Source: BM520 sp964474455 (lineage in GTDB: Bacteria; Bacteroidota; Bacteroidia; Bacteroidales; BM520). Taken from it: a DNA stretch of 64,000 nt. Below the pieces are notes generated by a model. The model saw only the letters and a program-made list of their open reading frames with translations. It was not told the origin of the DNA and made no database searches. How positions within the stretch are numbered: the first letter of the stretch is position 1; each line of letters opens with the position of its first letter. Position numbers and translations under genes: made by a program. The stretch is from NCBI GenBank assembly GCA_964474455.1, contig CAYYSU010000010.1:1-64000 (forward strand), in the 5' to 3' direction. This document shows positions 17,001 to 25,758 of the stretch, piece by piece.

Positions 17001-19110
17001 TTGTGGCATCAATAAATGCTTCACTTTTGCTTTTTGAGAAATCAGGAATACCCAAAATAATCAGATCTGCTTCCCTGGACTCTTTGAGAATAATTTCATG
17101 GTGCGGCTTCTTCTCAAAATGATTGTTTAATACTGAAATCTCTCCATCAATACGAACCTTATCGAGAAGGTTTGATACCGAGCGATATATGGTTTTTGCG
17201 TCGTCGTTGGAATCATTTAATACAAAGATTCTGAGGGTGCTTTTAGCCCATATATCCGTATACCAAAGGAATCTTACCACATAGAGCGGCAATACTCCAT
17301 TCATATCTGATGGCGTAACATATAGGTCGATTTTTTTATGTTTTCCAAAGCCTTTATTATTATCGTAATCAAGCATCATTACGTTTAGGTCAAGCTTATA
17401 TAGGTTATCGAGCATTTGTACAAAGCGCTCCGGGTTTTTGCTTTGTCGTGCCCAGCCCATCAACACAGTGTTGGGTTCAATACCACTAAAGCCATATGTC
17501 TTGGCAATGGTTTCGATACCTTCATAAATATCTGTGCAGACATGATTTCTGGTGAAAATGCCTTTTTTTTCTGTGGACTTCACGTCATAATCTCTTGTTG
17601 GAACTATTGACTGCTTTTTAGTTTTTTCCGAGAGGTCGAAATTGCTGAGGAATCCATGTTTTCCTGATAGCCATTGTCCAAAATCAACAAGATAGGGACG
17701 CGCTGCGGTGCCTCCACTGAAGAGAATGATATTGGGACGCCAGTTACGTTCTTCCAATCGCCGTCTGTTGACTCTGGCGAGTGCGCTTTTGGTTAGCGTG
17801 TTCCATACGCTGGTCCACACATCTCCAAATTCGGATTTTAGCTTTTGGCGCCTGAGAAAAAGGTATATTATGGCGATAATTATTATTGCTGCCATCATAG
17901 TCAGTGGGTCAAGCTCATACATTACGGCGAAGCAGGCTATAAAACCTACTATCCCGAACCATCGGTTTACTTTAAACGATGGTCGGAAATCTGTCGATGC
18001 CCAATTTTCAAGCGTAAAAGCAAGGTTAATAAAGCCATAAGCTGCGATGTAGAACATGGATACCACTCCTGCAATGACGTTCAGCTCACCGATGAGTATT
18101 CCGGCTTCAGCAATTAGGAATGTTAGAATCAATGCGTTGCGGGGCTCATTTCCCTTTCCATAGCCTTTTGCAAAAATACGAGGCCCAATCTTATCCATAG
18201 ATATGGCCTGCATAATACGTGGTGCTCCCAGGATTCCTCCTAAAGCAGAACTTAAGGTGGCACCCCAGATTCCTGCTATTACCAAGGGCGAAAACCAGGC
18301 GATTTTTAATATGAAATCCGTGTCGTTAACAAGCATGTCGCGGCGGACAAATACTGCAAAGAGAATTGCCATAGCAATATATACCACCAGCCCGACACCT
18401 ATTGCCAACATGGTGCCTTTGGGAATGGAGCTTTTAGGATTCTTCAAGTCACCCGACATGGCGACGCCGGCAGTAAAACCTGTGGCAGCGGGGAAGAAAA
18501 TTCCGAAGATTATAGCAAGAGGCTTCCCACCTTCTATGGGATCCATTGCGGTGTGCTGAGGATGATAGTCTATGTTTAGGAATAACCCAACAACAATACT
18601 GATGATGGACAAGGCCATGGCTCCAAGGATAAAGAATTGAGTCTTTATTACTACCGAGGTGCTGATAAAAGCTAATATTACCAGTGCTACAATCACTACA
18701 CTACCAACGATCCTATAACCATTAACCCCGGGAGGCAGATTCAGAAATTCCGCGATGCTGTCAAGTGCCAGGAAAGACTCAGCAAATCCGATTATGTAAA
18801 GAGAGATGCTGAGAGCTGTTCCCACAAAAATAGTGAGGCCAATGGCTCCTCCGGCAGGAAGCCCCAGGCTGCGCGAAAGCATATAATAGATGCCTCCGGT
18901 ACGGATTTTTTTATCCGTAGCAATACTGGAGATACTCAACCCGGTAGTGATACTGATGATATGAGCTATAAAGATAATCGCCAGAGTATAAATGAGGCCT
19001 GCCTGACCTACAACCCAACCCAGACGCATATACATGATAACACCCAGAATGGTTAATATGGAAGGAGTGAAGACTCCTGCGAATGTCCCGAATTTCTTTG
19101 TCTTACCCAT
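14029..19110 (-). CDS. giant SLC12-type cation-chloride cotransporter with C-terminal helical and STAND/AAA-like domains
   Basis: A 1693-residue protein. Residues 1 to about 413 form a 12-helix APC-superfamily core of the cation-chloride cotransporter type, with the N-terminal signature LTILGVIMYMRLGWVVGQAG. Residues about 414-727 match the SLC12 cytoplasmic domain (NWRPNIILFSGG, NTVLMGWARQS, DLIILGIPD). The rest is not normal for the family. It has a long helical, coiled-coil-prone stretch (about 730-1370), then an ATPase-like module opening with WIGREKEI near 1373, a P-loop-like GEQFSGNTYF at 1401-1410 in which the invariant Lys is Asn, a Walker B-like IIIFDNIELWW near 1471, and a winged-helix-like end (about 1617-1693). 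The extension resembles a STAND/AAA_16 switch, possibly unable to hydrolyse ATP. An MscS channel gene follows one base later. Ion transport is a family inference; the role of the extension is unknown. Confidence 0.88.
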   Translation of the reverse strand: MGKTKKFGTFAGVFTPSILTILGVIMYMRLGWVVGQAGLIYTLAIIFIAHIISITTGLSISSIATDKKIRTGGIYYMLSRSLGLPAGGAIGLTIFVGTALSISLYIIGFAESFLALDSIAEFLNLPPGVNGYRIVGSVVIVALVILAFISTSVVIKTQFFILGAMALSIISIVVGLFLNIDYHPQHTAMDPIEGGKPLAIIFGIFFPAATGFTAGVAMSGDLKNPKSSIPKGTMLAIGVGLVVYIAMAILFAVFVRRDMLVNDTDFILKIAWFSPLVIAGIWGATLSSALGGILGAPRIMQAISMDKIGPRIFAKGYGKGNEPRNALILTFLIAEAGILIGELNVIAGVVSMFYIAAYGFINLAFTLENWASTDFRPSFKVNRWFGIVGFIACFAVMYELDPLTMMAAIIIIAIIYLFLRRQKLKSEFGDVWTSVWNTLTKSALARVNRRRLEERNWRPNIILFSGGTAARPYLVDFGQWLSGKHGFLSNFDLSEKTKKQSIVPTRDYDVKSTEKKGIFTRNHVCTDIYEGIETIAKTYGFSGIEPNTVLMGWARQSKNPERFVQMLDNLYKLDLNVMMLDYDNNKGFGKHKKIDLYVTPSDMNGVLPLYVVRFLWYTDIWAKSTLRIFVLNDSNDDAKTIYRSVSNLLDKVRIDGEISVLNNHFEKKPHHEIILKESREADLIILGIPDFSKSKSEAFIDATNILCRDLGSVLLVKSSSEFEKLNLSYQKGMPAQLKAFHQTRKEEIPELIHPEIRSACTPALLSIKKTMESYGNDFATVATHFDKVYHDILNDCKIALSQTDETQSTERSAITVRRAAYRKLILNLRGHYGRLEKETIPAVNAMIINTPEKVAGELQQIVKEAPNRLEITLGKESITQTEYDIDASKAYRIKLEKYIQNKGKGKSKSIPVQRILNREIIPGLANLLSENEKNVIHLIIANYVSIEQLHDTLIKSYISFNNADPNHLHTQIEAINEVTSIISKGVNDNNEKIKRFVRNADQYLHSVNKSISILLNQPVQQKQQQKLSTFERQLSEYINGTEERISNWEQNQNHLFNSMYLELNLMLIGTTLESSSHEITDAIDNLIEKDISAKHKAVIKILQEGDVSIQKLSEVIENEEIRNESKTKITHAFNRLQRKILRFPETFYVLSDGFMNEISERIFEEPETMEVKSQQLLDHMFQQEFTVKVRKSLNHFMKIYGESILKEHDIITRLSVSGFSENEKQEFINSHIDILESEIKILEEQKEVIKAEINRILEIFSGRLSLQPFLRTAGNLKHYIRNREREEINNVFTRTIKTVKCGTREFLTNLWYRQSRGVLLHNRLISANNAEKKSESLARITAQMGNVIPISEIPFYYRQLFMRKQQYAPEFWIGREKEIHDFEIFHNRYKQRRTGAILVTGEQFSGNTYFCEHVAAIHSDSAPIFMVTPPVGGSISKKSFYATLADSLESENKSWDEALKTLPINSIIIFDNIELWWIRTEGGNQVLEIIKRVIEKYAEKILFIANTGTVSYNIMRKVSTIDEVFSGEIRLMPFDTRQIETIVMRRHRAGGIKFSLNGRHENNFRPWHFARLFSRYFNFSNGNIGIALASWISNIQNINGNILEMKNPSIPEDIPIEKLEETALFSLVQLIIHRQATAEKLSRIMQIKKEEAANVLETLNRKDLVNVNDSGIYEINPVLYRFIVERLKKAELL

Positions 19111-19180
19111 GGTTAGATTATCTTTTTTGTAAAGATAAGAAATGTTTTATTTCATAGTTGCTTCGATGAATGCATCATGG

Positions 19181-20533
19181 TTATCCTTTATACCGAACCC
19201 ATTTCCACAACTCTTTGTACGTTACCTTCTTGCCATACATAAGGATTCCTGTGCGGTATATTTTTCCTGCTACCCAGGTCATGCCTACAAAGGTAAGTAT
19301 CAGAATAAGAACAGATATAACTATCTGTATATAAGGAACACCAAATGGTATTCTCATCATCATGCTAATGGGAGAGGTGAATGGGATCATGCTTAGCCAT
19401 ATGGCCAATGATCCGGAAGGGTTTTCAATAACCGACGGCATCAGCACAATTGCCAGAACTATCGGTACTGTGATAGGCAGCATAAACTGTTGGGTGTCGG
19501 TTTCGTTATCCACGGCACCACCGATGGCAGCAAACATAGAAGCATAGAGCAGATATCCACCAAGGAAATAGATAATAAAAGTGAGAAGCATAACGGGGAG
19601 ATTGATACTTTTTACCATATCAAGTATTTCCAGGAAACCTTCTCCCGCAACGTCTTCAATGCCGGAGTCTGACATTTGAACCGTTGCCTGCTCAGGAATT
19701 AGATCTGTTGCAGACTCTGTTACCTGTGGGATATTTTTGTCCAGCAGCTTATCTGAATATATGCTGCTAAAAACACCGACGATAGCCATTGTAAGCACAA
19801 TCCACAGGAGAAATTGTGTAAGACCAACAAGGGCAATGCCAATGATTTTACCCATCATAAGTTGGAATGGTTTCACCGAGCTGATAATAATTTCCACTAT
19901 ACGGCTTGTCTTCTCCTCGATAACGCCACGCATCACCATGGAGCCATAAATAAATATAAACATGTATATTAACAAGCCTCCCAGATAACCCACTGCCATT
20001 GCCACCTCGGCATAGGATTTTGTCTCTTCACCGTCATCATCAATAGTGAATGAAGTGATGTTGATGGTTGCTGCATTTTTAACTTTTGTATATATCTCAG
20101 GATCTATGCCCTCCATTAGCAGGAATTGCTCCAATACCTCTTCCTTCATCACATTACGGATATATGATTTAGTGGTAACACTAACCTGATCTTTGGCATA
20201 TATTATTGCATTTTTCGGGATTACAACTTCTGTGCGGGGAATATACAGCAGATCGTCATAACCATCAGCTGTGTACGTCTCTTTAATCTCTTCTATGGGC
20301 TGATCCACTATTGTAAATGTCAGCTTTTCAGTATCCTTAAAACGATGTTTGTAGATTCCTGTTTCATCTACAACTACAATTTTACTTGTCTCTTCGCTGT
20401 TGACAGCCAGGATCATCGGTATGACGAATACTGCTGCCATCAGGATCGGTCCCAGGATTGTCATTATGATAAACGAGCGTTTTTTTACTCGTGTCATGTA
20501 TTCCCGATGTATAATAATTCCGGTTTTATTCAT
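19181..20533 (-). CDS. ABC transporter permease, NatB-like (ABC-2 type)
   Basis: A 450-residue permease. One N-terminal helix (residues about 21-45) follows MNKTGIIIHREYMTRVKKRSF. A large extracytoplasmic domain covers residues about 45-175, and about five more helices follow. This is the plan of NatB/ABC-2 permeases, which export sodium, peptides or lipids. The ATPase gene lies 17 bases upstream, so the pair forms one transporter. The substrate is not determinable. Confidence 0.88.
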   Translation of the reverse strand: MNKTGIIIHREYMTRVKKRSFIIMTILGPILMAAVFVIPMILAVNSEETSKIVVVDETGIYKHRFKDTEKLTFTIVDQPIEEIKETYTADGYDDLLYIPRTEVVIPKNAIIYAKDQVSVTTKSYIRNVMKEEVLEQFLLMEGIDPEIYTKVKNAATINITSFTIDDDGEETKSYAEVAMAVGYLGGLLIYMFIFIYGSMVMRGVIEEKTSRIVEIIISSVKPFQLMMGKIIGIALVGLTQFLLWIVLTMAIVGVFSSIYSDKLLDKNIPQVTESATDLIPEQATVQMSDSGIEDVAGEGFLEILDMVKSINLPVMLLTFIIYFLGGYLLYASMFAAIGGAVDNETDTQQFMLPITVPIVLAIVLMPSVIENPSGSLAIWLSMIPFTSPISMMMRIPFGVPYIQIVISVLILILTFVGMTWVAGKIYRTGILMYGKKVTYKELWKWVRYKG

Positions 20534-20550
20534 GGTTTGTTTTTTTCCTG

Positions 20551-21471
20551 TTATTGATTAATATCGGTTACTTTACGAATAAAGATTTCATTCATAGTAG
20601 GCAGTACTTCCTCCATCATCGTGAGTTCTCCGTGGTTCATGAGCATAGTTGTTAGCTCATTGGGTTTGCCATTTAGCGGCAGGCGTACTGTGAATAAAGA
20701 GTCATTGTTATCTATTATCTCTTCCAGAATCTCCACATCAGCCGGAAGAAGTGCTTTGGGCTGCGCATCAAGATTTCGTAGTGCAAAACGGTATGTGTTG
20801 GTACGGTTGTCCATCTTGATATCCTTCATCTTACCTTCCAGTATTTTTTTTGAATTGTTGATAAGTGCAATATGGTCACAGATCTCTTCCACGGAAGCCA
20901 TGTTATGCGTAGAAAATATCACCGTAGAGCCATTATTCCGAAGGTTCAGAATCTCTTCTTTAAGCAAGTTGACATTTATGGGGTCAAATCCTGAAAATGG
21001 TTCATCGAAAATCAGAAGATCAGGCTGGTGAAGAATAGTAATAATAAACTGAACTTTCTGGGCCATACCCTTGGAAAGCTCTTCAACTTTTTTGCCCCAC
21101 CAATCTATGATATCAAATTTCTCGAACCACACTTTAAGTTTTTTTGCAGCAAGATTTTTTGGGATGCCCTTAAGTTGTGCCAGATACAAAGCCTGTTCAC
21201 CAACTTTCATCTTTTTATACAACCCTCTCTCTTCAGGAAGGTAGCCGATACGTGCAATATGGCTTGCGTTTAGCTTTTCGCCATCAATCCATATCTGGCC
21301 ACTATCGGGTGCGGTTATTTGATTGATGATACGGATAAAGGTTGTTTTACCTGCTCCATTAGGCCCCAATAGTCCGTAGATGCTTTGCTTCGGTAAACTG
21401 ATACTCACATTATCCAACGCTGTATGGTTTTGGTAATGTTTGGAAACATTTTCAGCTTTAAAAAAATCCAT
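20551..21471 (-). CDS. ABC transporter ATPase, NatA-like
   Basis: A 306-residue ATP-binding subunit with Walker A GPNGAGKTT, signature LSKGMAQKVQ, Walker B LLIFDEPFSGFDP and the H-loop STHNM. A C-terminal DUF4162-type domain follows from about residue 215. It is the energy subunit for the NatB-like permease encoded just downstream. Together with that permease it forms a two-gene operon divergent from grpE. Confidence 0.93.
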   Translation of the reverse strand: MDFFKAENVSKHYQNHTALDNVSISLPKQSIYGLLGPNGAGKTTFIRIINQITAPDSGQIWIDGEKLNASHIARIGYLPEERGLYKKMKVGEQALYLAQLKGIPKNLAAKKLKVWFEKFDIIDWWGKKVEELSKGMAQKVQFIITILHQPDLLIFDEPFSGFDPINVNLLKEEILNLRNNGSTVIFSTHNMASVEEICDHIALINNSKKILEGKMKDIKMDNRTNTYRFALRNLDAQPKALLPADVEILEEIIDNNDSLFTVRLPLNGKPNELTTMLMNHGELTMMEEVLPTMNEIFIRKVTDINQ

Positions 21472-21655
21472 ATATTAGGTTTGTTTTTTGTTCGTTTCTA
21501 TGAACTGATATAATGAGGACGAAGATAGTATTTTTCTTTTTAAGGATCTTTAGAGATTTTTGGCTTATGTTGATGTTCTTTTATGGTGACATTTTGACAA
21601 AAATCTCTGTATGGCAGAATTTTTGGTCTTTGAGGCCGTCAAAAAAACATATATA

Positions 21656-22324
21656 ATGGCAAAGAAAGAAATGGATCAGGAAAATATGTCAGTTAATGAT
21701 AAATATCAAACTGCTGAAGATATGCAAGGTAAAGATAATCACGAGTTTGTAGATGATGTTGACGCCAGAAATGAACAACCTGGAGCAGATGAACTAAATG
21801 CTGAAACTAGTGCTGAAGCAGCAGCTCAAAAAAAGAAAAGTCGATCCAGGAAGAATAAGTCAGACAAACTGTCGCAAGAGAATGAAGAACTTCGTATCAA
21901 GCTGGCAGAAGCACAGGATAAATATCTTCGCCTGTTTTCTGAATTTGATAACTTTCGTAAACGATCCAACAAAGAGAAAGTTGAGATTTTAAGCAGCGCT
22001 TCAGGTGCTCTTATTAAAGATCTTTTTCCTGTGATGGATGACATGGACAGGGCGCAGGAGAACTTTACAAAATCTTCTGATGTAAAAGCTCTTGCCGAAG
22101 GTGTGGATCTGATATTTGATAAATTTCGTAAAACCTTGGAATCCAAAGGTCTGGAAGAGATAGAGTCAACAGGTACGGAGTTTGATACAGACTTTCATGA
22201 AGCTGTAGCTCAATTTCCTGTCGCCGATGAATCACAGAAGAATATAATTGTTGATACCACAGAAAAGGGGTATATTATTAATGGAAAAGTAATCCGTCAT
22301 GCGAAAGTAGTTGTCGGGGTTTAA
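21656..22324 (+). CDS. grpE: nucleotide exchange factor GrpE
   Basis: A 222-residue GrpE. An acidic disordered N-terminus is followed by a Lys-rich segment (KKKSRSRKNKSDKL), the long dimerising coiled coil (LSQENEELRIKLAEAQDKYL), the EFDNFRKRSNKEK motif and the C-terminal beta domain ending VIRHAKVVVGV. GrpE releases ADP from DnaK. The ATG at 21656 is preferred over an ATG 45 bases upstream, whose 15 extra residues are hydrophobic and atypical. dnaJ follows 17 bases later. No CIRCE/HrcA inverted repeat is visible upstream. Confidence 0.95.
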   Translation: MAKKEMDQENMSVNDKYQTAEDMQGKDNHEFVDDVDARNEQPGADELNAETSAEAAAQKKKSRSRKNKSDKLSQENEELRIKLAEAQDKYLRLFSEFDNFRKRSNKEKVEILSSASGALIKDLFPVMDDMDRAQENFTKSSDVKALAEGVDLIFDKFRKTLESKGLEEIESTGTEFDTDFHEAVAQFPVADESQKNIIVDTTEKGYIINGKVIRHAKVVVGV

Positions 22325-22341
22325 GAATAAATTGTGAACAG

Positions 22342-23502
22342 ATGTCGAAAAGAGACTATTATGAAGTTTTAGGTGTGGCAAAGGATGCCTCTGATGCAGA
22401 GATAAAATCGGCGTACAGAAAAATGGCCATCAAATACCACCCTGACAAAAACCCCGATAATCCCGAGGCTGAGGATAAATTTAAAGAAGCTGCTGAGGCT
22501 TATGAAGTCCTAAGTAACGCTGATAAACGTGCGCGTTATGATCGTTTTGGCCATGCCGGAATGAGTGGCGCAGCTGGTGGCGGATTTGGAGGCCAGGGAA
22601 TGTCAATGGATGATATCTTCAGTAATTTTGGCGATATCTTCGGCGATGTATTTGGTGGAGGATTCAGTGGATTTGGCGGTGGTGGCCGCTCCGGTAGCGG
22701 AAGAAGAGTCAATAAAGGTTCCAACCTTCGTGTGAAGGTAAAACTTACCCTGGAAGAGATTGCCAATGGTGTTGATAAAAAAATTAAGGTTAATAAGTAC
22801 GTTTCCTGTTCTCATTGCTCTGGAACAGGAGCAAAAGACGGCTCCAGCTACCAGACATGTGACACTTGTCATGGTAGCGGTCAGGTAACTCGTATACAAA
22901 ACTCCTTCTTTGGGCAGATGCAGACTACAGGAATCTGCCCTACCTGTGGTGGTGATGGTAAAATTATTACACATAAGTGTAATCACTGTGGTGGCGATGG
23001 TATCGTAAAGGATGAGGAAATTATAGATATTAAAATTCCTGCCGGAGTAGAAGATGGCATGCAACTTAGTATCCGTGGCAAAGGAAATGCCGGCGCCCGT
23101 GGAGGCATAAATGGCGACCTTATCATCCTCATAGAAGAAATTGGCCACGAAGCTCTTGAACGTGACGGGAAAAACCTGCTTTATAACCACTTTATCACTT
23201 TCCCGCAAGCAGCACTAGGTACTAGTATCGACGTTCCTACCATTGGTGGTAAGGCCAGAATAAAGGTACAGCCGGGAACACAATCCGGTAAAGTGCTACG
23301 ACTAAAAGGAAAAGGCTTACCTTCCGTAAATTCATATGGAACAGGTGACTTGCTGGTTCAGATTAACGTATGGATACCCAAGCGTCTCAATAAAGAGGAA
23401 AAAGAGTTACTCGAGCAACTGGGGAAAAGCGAAAATATTCAGCCAAAACCATCAAAATCCGAAAAAGGCTTTTTTGATAAGATGAAGGATATGTTTAATT
23501 AA
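22342..23502 (+). CDS. dnaJ: chaperone DnaJ (Hsp40)
   Basis: A 386-residue type I DnaJ. It has a J domain with His33-Pro-Asp, a Gly/Phe-rich linker (about 75-125), four zinc-binding CxxCxGxG repeats (CSHCSGTG, CDTCHGSG, CPTCGGDG, CNHCGGDG) and two C-terminal substrate-binding domains. It stimulates DnaK ATPase and delivers clients. It is cotranscribed with grpE, and a strong terminator follows. Confidence 0.98.
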   Translation: MSKRDYYEVLGVAKDASDAEIKSAYRKMAIKYHPDKNPDNPEAEDKFKEAAEAYEVLSNADKRARYDRFGHAGMSGAAGGGFGGQGMSMDDIFSNFGDIFGDVFGGGFSGFGGGGRSGSGRRVNKGSNLRVKVKLTLEEIANGVDKKIKVNKYVSCSHCSGTGAKDGSSYQTCDTCHGSGQVTRIQNSFFGQMQTTGICPTCGGDGKIITHKCNHCGGDGIVKDEEIIDIKIPAGVEDGMQLSIRGKGNAGARGGINGDLIILIEEIGHEALERDGKNLLYNHFITFPQAALGTSIDVPTIGGKARIKVQPGTQSGKVLRLKGKGLPSVNSYGTGDLLVQINVWIPKRLNKEEKELLEQLGKSENIQPKPSKSEKGFFDKMKDMFN

Positions 23503-23523
23503 TTGTTGTATAGACCCAAACAA

Positions 23524-23551
23524 AAAACGCGGTGCCTTGGCACCGCGTTTT
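23524..23551. terminator. bidirectional intrinsic terminator between dnaJ and gdhA
   Basis: AAAACGCGGTGCC and GGCACCGCGTTTT form a perfect 13-bp stem around a TT turn, with A and T tracts on opposite sides. It lies between the convergent dnaJ and gdhA stops and can serve both. Confidence 0.92.
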
Positions 23552-23573
23552 GTATTTAGAGATAGGATGTTTT

Positions 23574-24911
23574 TTAAACAACACCCTGATCAAGCATTGC
23601 GTTAGCAACTTTAAGGAAACCTGCAATGTTAGCACCTTTAACGTAATCGATGTGACCACTTGCATCTTTACCATGCTCAACACATGCATTGTGAATATTA
23701 ATCATGATTGTGCGAAGTTTTTCATCAACTTCTTCATTACTCCAACCATACTTCATAGAGTTTTGAGACATCTCAAGACCAGAAGTAGCAACACCACCTG
23801 CGTTTACTGCTTTGCCAGGAGCAAAAGGAGTTTTGCTATTGTGGAATATTGCCATAGCTTCAGGAGTACAAGGCATGTTGGCAACTTCAGCGACAAACTT
23901 ACAATTGTTTTTCAGAAGTGCTTCAGCGTCTTCTTTGCCAAGTTCGTTCTGAGTGGCGCAAGGCATCGCTATGTCAACAGGTACTTCCCATGGGCGTTTT
24001 CCGGGATAGAATTTTACGTTGGGGAATTTCTTAGCGTAAGGCTCCACGATATCCTGATTAGAAGAACGGAGTTCTAGCATATAATCAATTTTTTCACCTG
24101 AGATTCCCGCTTCATCATAGACGTATCCATCAGGACCAGAGATAGTAACAACTTTACCACCGAGTTCTGTAATCTTAGTAGCAGCACCCCATGCAACGTT
24201 TCCGAAGCCTGAGAGAGCAACTGTTTTGCCTTCAAAAGTTTCACCATAAGTATCGAGCATCTCTTTAACGAAATACGCAGCACCAAAACCGGTAGCTTGA
24301 GGGCGTATGCGTGAGCCACCCCAGTTGAGGCCTTTACCGGTCAATACTCCGGTATGCTCGCAGGTGAGTTTTTTATACATGCCGTACATGAAACCTATTT
24401 CACGACCGCCAACGCCAATATCTCCGGCAGGAACGTCAGTGTCAGGGCCAATGATGTGCCATAGTTCTAACATAAATGATTGGCAGAAGCGCATGATTTC
24501 GCCGTCTGATCTACCTTTTGCGTTGAAATCAGATCCACCTTTACCACCACCTAATGGAAGTGAAGTAAGGCTGTTTTTGAAAATCTGCTCGAAGCCGAGG
24601 AATTTCAGGATAGATAGGTTTACACTTGGGTGGAAACGCAGACCGCCTTTGTAAGGTCCTATAGCGCCATTAAACTGAACACGGTAACCAATGTTTACAT
24701 GAACTTTACCGTTGTCATCTACCCAAGGTACTTTAAACGTTAAAACACGGTCAGGCTCAACAAGTCTCTCAACGATACTAGCTGATGCAAACTGAGGATT
24801 CTCGTTATAGATCTCCTCGATTGATTCAAGAACTTCATGTACTGCCTGTAGGTACTCAACTTCGCCTGGATGTTTTGCTTCCAAAGCGTTCATAATTTTT
24901 TCAACGTTCAT
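23574..24911 (-). CDS. gdhA: NADP-type glutamate dehydrogenase
   Basis: A 445-residue hexameric-type glutamate dehydrogenase. The substrate-binding motif is GGGKGGSDFNAKGRSD, followed by PAGDIGVGGREIGFMYG. The Rossmann region contains ALSGFGNVAWGAA, and NAGGVATSGLEMSQN lies near the C-terminus. It links 2-oxoglutarate and ammonia to glutamate. The length and the N-terminal region (LQAVHEVLESIEEIY) fit the biosynthetic NADP(H) class, though cofactor preference is inferred. It has its own promoter and a 120-base leader. Confidence 0.96.
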   Translation of the reverse strand: MNVEKIMNALEAKHPGEVEYLQAVHEVLESIEEIYNENPQFASASIVERLVEPDRVLTFKVPWVDDNGKVHVNIGYRVQFNGAIGPYKGGLRFHPSVNLSILKFLGFEQIFKNSLTSLPLGGGKGGSDFNAKGRSDGEIMRFCQSFMLELWHIIGPDTDVPAGDIGVGGREIGFMYGMYKKLTCEHTGVLTGKGLNWGGSRIRPQATGFGAAYFVKEMLDTYGETFEGKTVALSGFGNVAWGAATKITELGGKVVTISGPDGYVYDEAGISGEKIDYMLELRSSNQDIVEPYAKKFPNVKFYPGKRPWEVPVDIAMPCATQNELGKEDAEALLKNNCKFVAEVANMPCTPEAMAIFHNSKTPFAPGKAVNAGGVATSGLEMSQNSMKYGWSNEEVDEKLRTIMINIHNACVEHGKDASGHIDYVKGANIAGFLKVANAMLDQGVV

Positions 24912-25032
24912 CTCGTAGGTCTTTTTTATGAGTTAATTATAACATTAATTTGTTATTTAAATTTCTTTCTGCTTTTTTTAACCTCAGATGGTAACTTGTT
25001 TATTTAAAACGTTTGTTATTAGCATCTGAGCA

Positions 25033-25061
25033 GCAAATGTAGCTCAATTTGTTAAATCAAA
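25033..25061 (-). promoter_or_regulatory. promoter of gdhA
   Basis: On the minus strand a TTTG (25061-25058), a 17-base spacer and TACATTTG (25040-25033) match the Bacteroidetes -33/-7 pattern. The implied leader is about 115 bases, long enough for regulation, but I see no recognisable motif in it. Confidence 0.6.
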
Positions 25062-25107
25062 AAACTTTATTAGGGTATTTTTTTGTTATTTTATGAATAA
25101 TGATAAA

Positions 25108-25758
25108 TTACTTGGAATCATCTATTTCTATTACGCTGTTTTGATCATATTGGATGGTTTTACTGATATTTCCTTCTTTATCAAAGTGTAATTCCGAGCC
25201 ATGTTTGAGGTTTTTGAAATATTGAATCTCACGAAGCAATGTGCCATCTCTTCTCCATGCTTTCTGTATTCCTGTGCCACCCTCAAAAATAGCTTCGCCA
25301 AGAAGAAAACCATCAGCATCATACCACTTCCATTCACCCTGGAAAAGCCCGTCTTTGTGTGATCCCTGAATCATAATATTTCCATCGGGGTAATACTCCC
25401 GGTGATCACCGTTAAGGGTGTCATTAATATAATATGTCTCAAGAATAAGCTTTCCGTTGTTATTATATTTTCTGGAGACTCCATTTCTGAGATCATGAGA
25501 ATACTCCTCTTCCGACTCCAGGTTGCCGTTGGGATGCCAGCGTGTCAGCATTCCGGTAACTCTCCCTTCTATGTAGGTGTTTTGCTGCATGAGCACTCCA
25601 TTGGGATGCCAGAATTTAGATTCTCCCGAAGGAATACCATTCTTATAGGTTATCTCACTGCTTTTTTTACCGTCTTGATAAAATGTCTCTTCTGTGCGTG
25701 TACAACCTCCACACAGAAAGAGTGTTATTATCAATATTAATATCAGATTACTCTTCAT
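25108..25758 (-). CDS. MORN-repeat (YwqK-like) lipoprotein
   Basis: A 216-residue protein with a lipoprotein signal (hydrophobic LILILIITLFLCGGC, lipobox Cys near residue 19). It then carries about seven MORN-variant/YwqK repeats of the form YxNGxxxGxxxxWxxxG (KNGIPSGESKFWHPNGV, IEGRVTGMLTRWHPNGN, KDGLFQGEWKWYDADG). Such repeat proteins are common in Bacteroidetes; the YwqK label comes from a proposed antitoxin, but no toxin gene is present here. It overlaps the upstream glycosyltransferase gene by 11 bases, suggesting an envelope-related operon. Confidence 0.85.
   Translation of the reverse strand: MKSNLILILIITLFLCGGCTRTEETFYQDGKKSSEITYKNGIPSGESKFWHPNGVLMQQNTYIEGRVTGMLTRWHPNGNLESEEEYSHDLRNGVSRKYNNNGKLILETYYINDTLNGDHREYYPDGNIMIQGSHKDGLFQGEWKWYDADGFLLGEAIFEGGTGIQKAWRRDGTLLREIQYFKNLKHGSELHFDKEGNISKTIQYDQNSVIEIDDSK

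Noticed and set aside
21472..21655. Search for a CIRCE/HrcA operator or heat-shock element before grpE
   Set aside because: No TTAGCACTC/GAGTGCTAA-like inverted repeat is present, so no heat-shock regulator can be named from the sequence.
23532..24077. 181-residue plus-strand frame opposite gdhA
   Set aside because: It lies within the highly conserved glutamate dehydrogenase gene and also crosses the terminator; no motif supports it.
25108..25758. Possible toxin-antitoxin system suggested by the YwqK-like repeats
   Set aside because: No toxin-like neighbour exists and the protein is a lipoprotein in an apparent operon with rlmB and a glycosyltransferase, so an antitoxin role is not supported.
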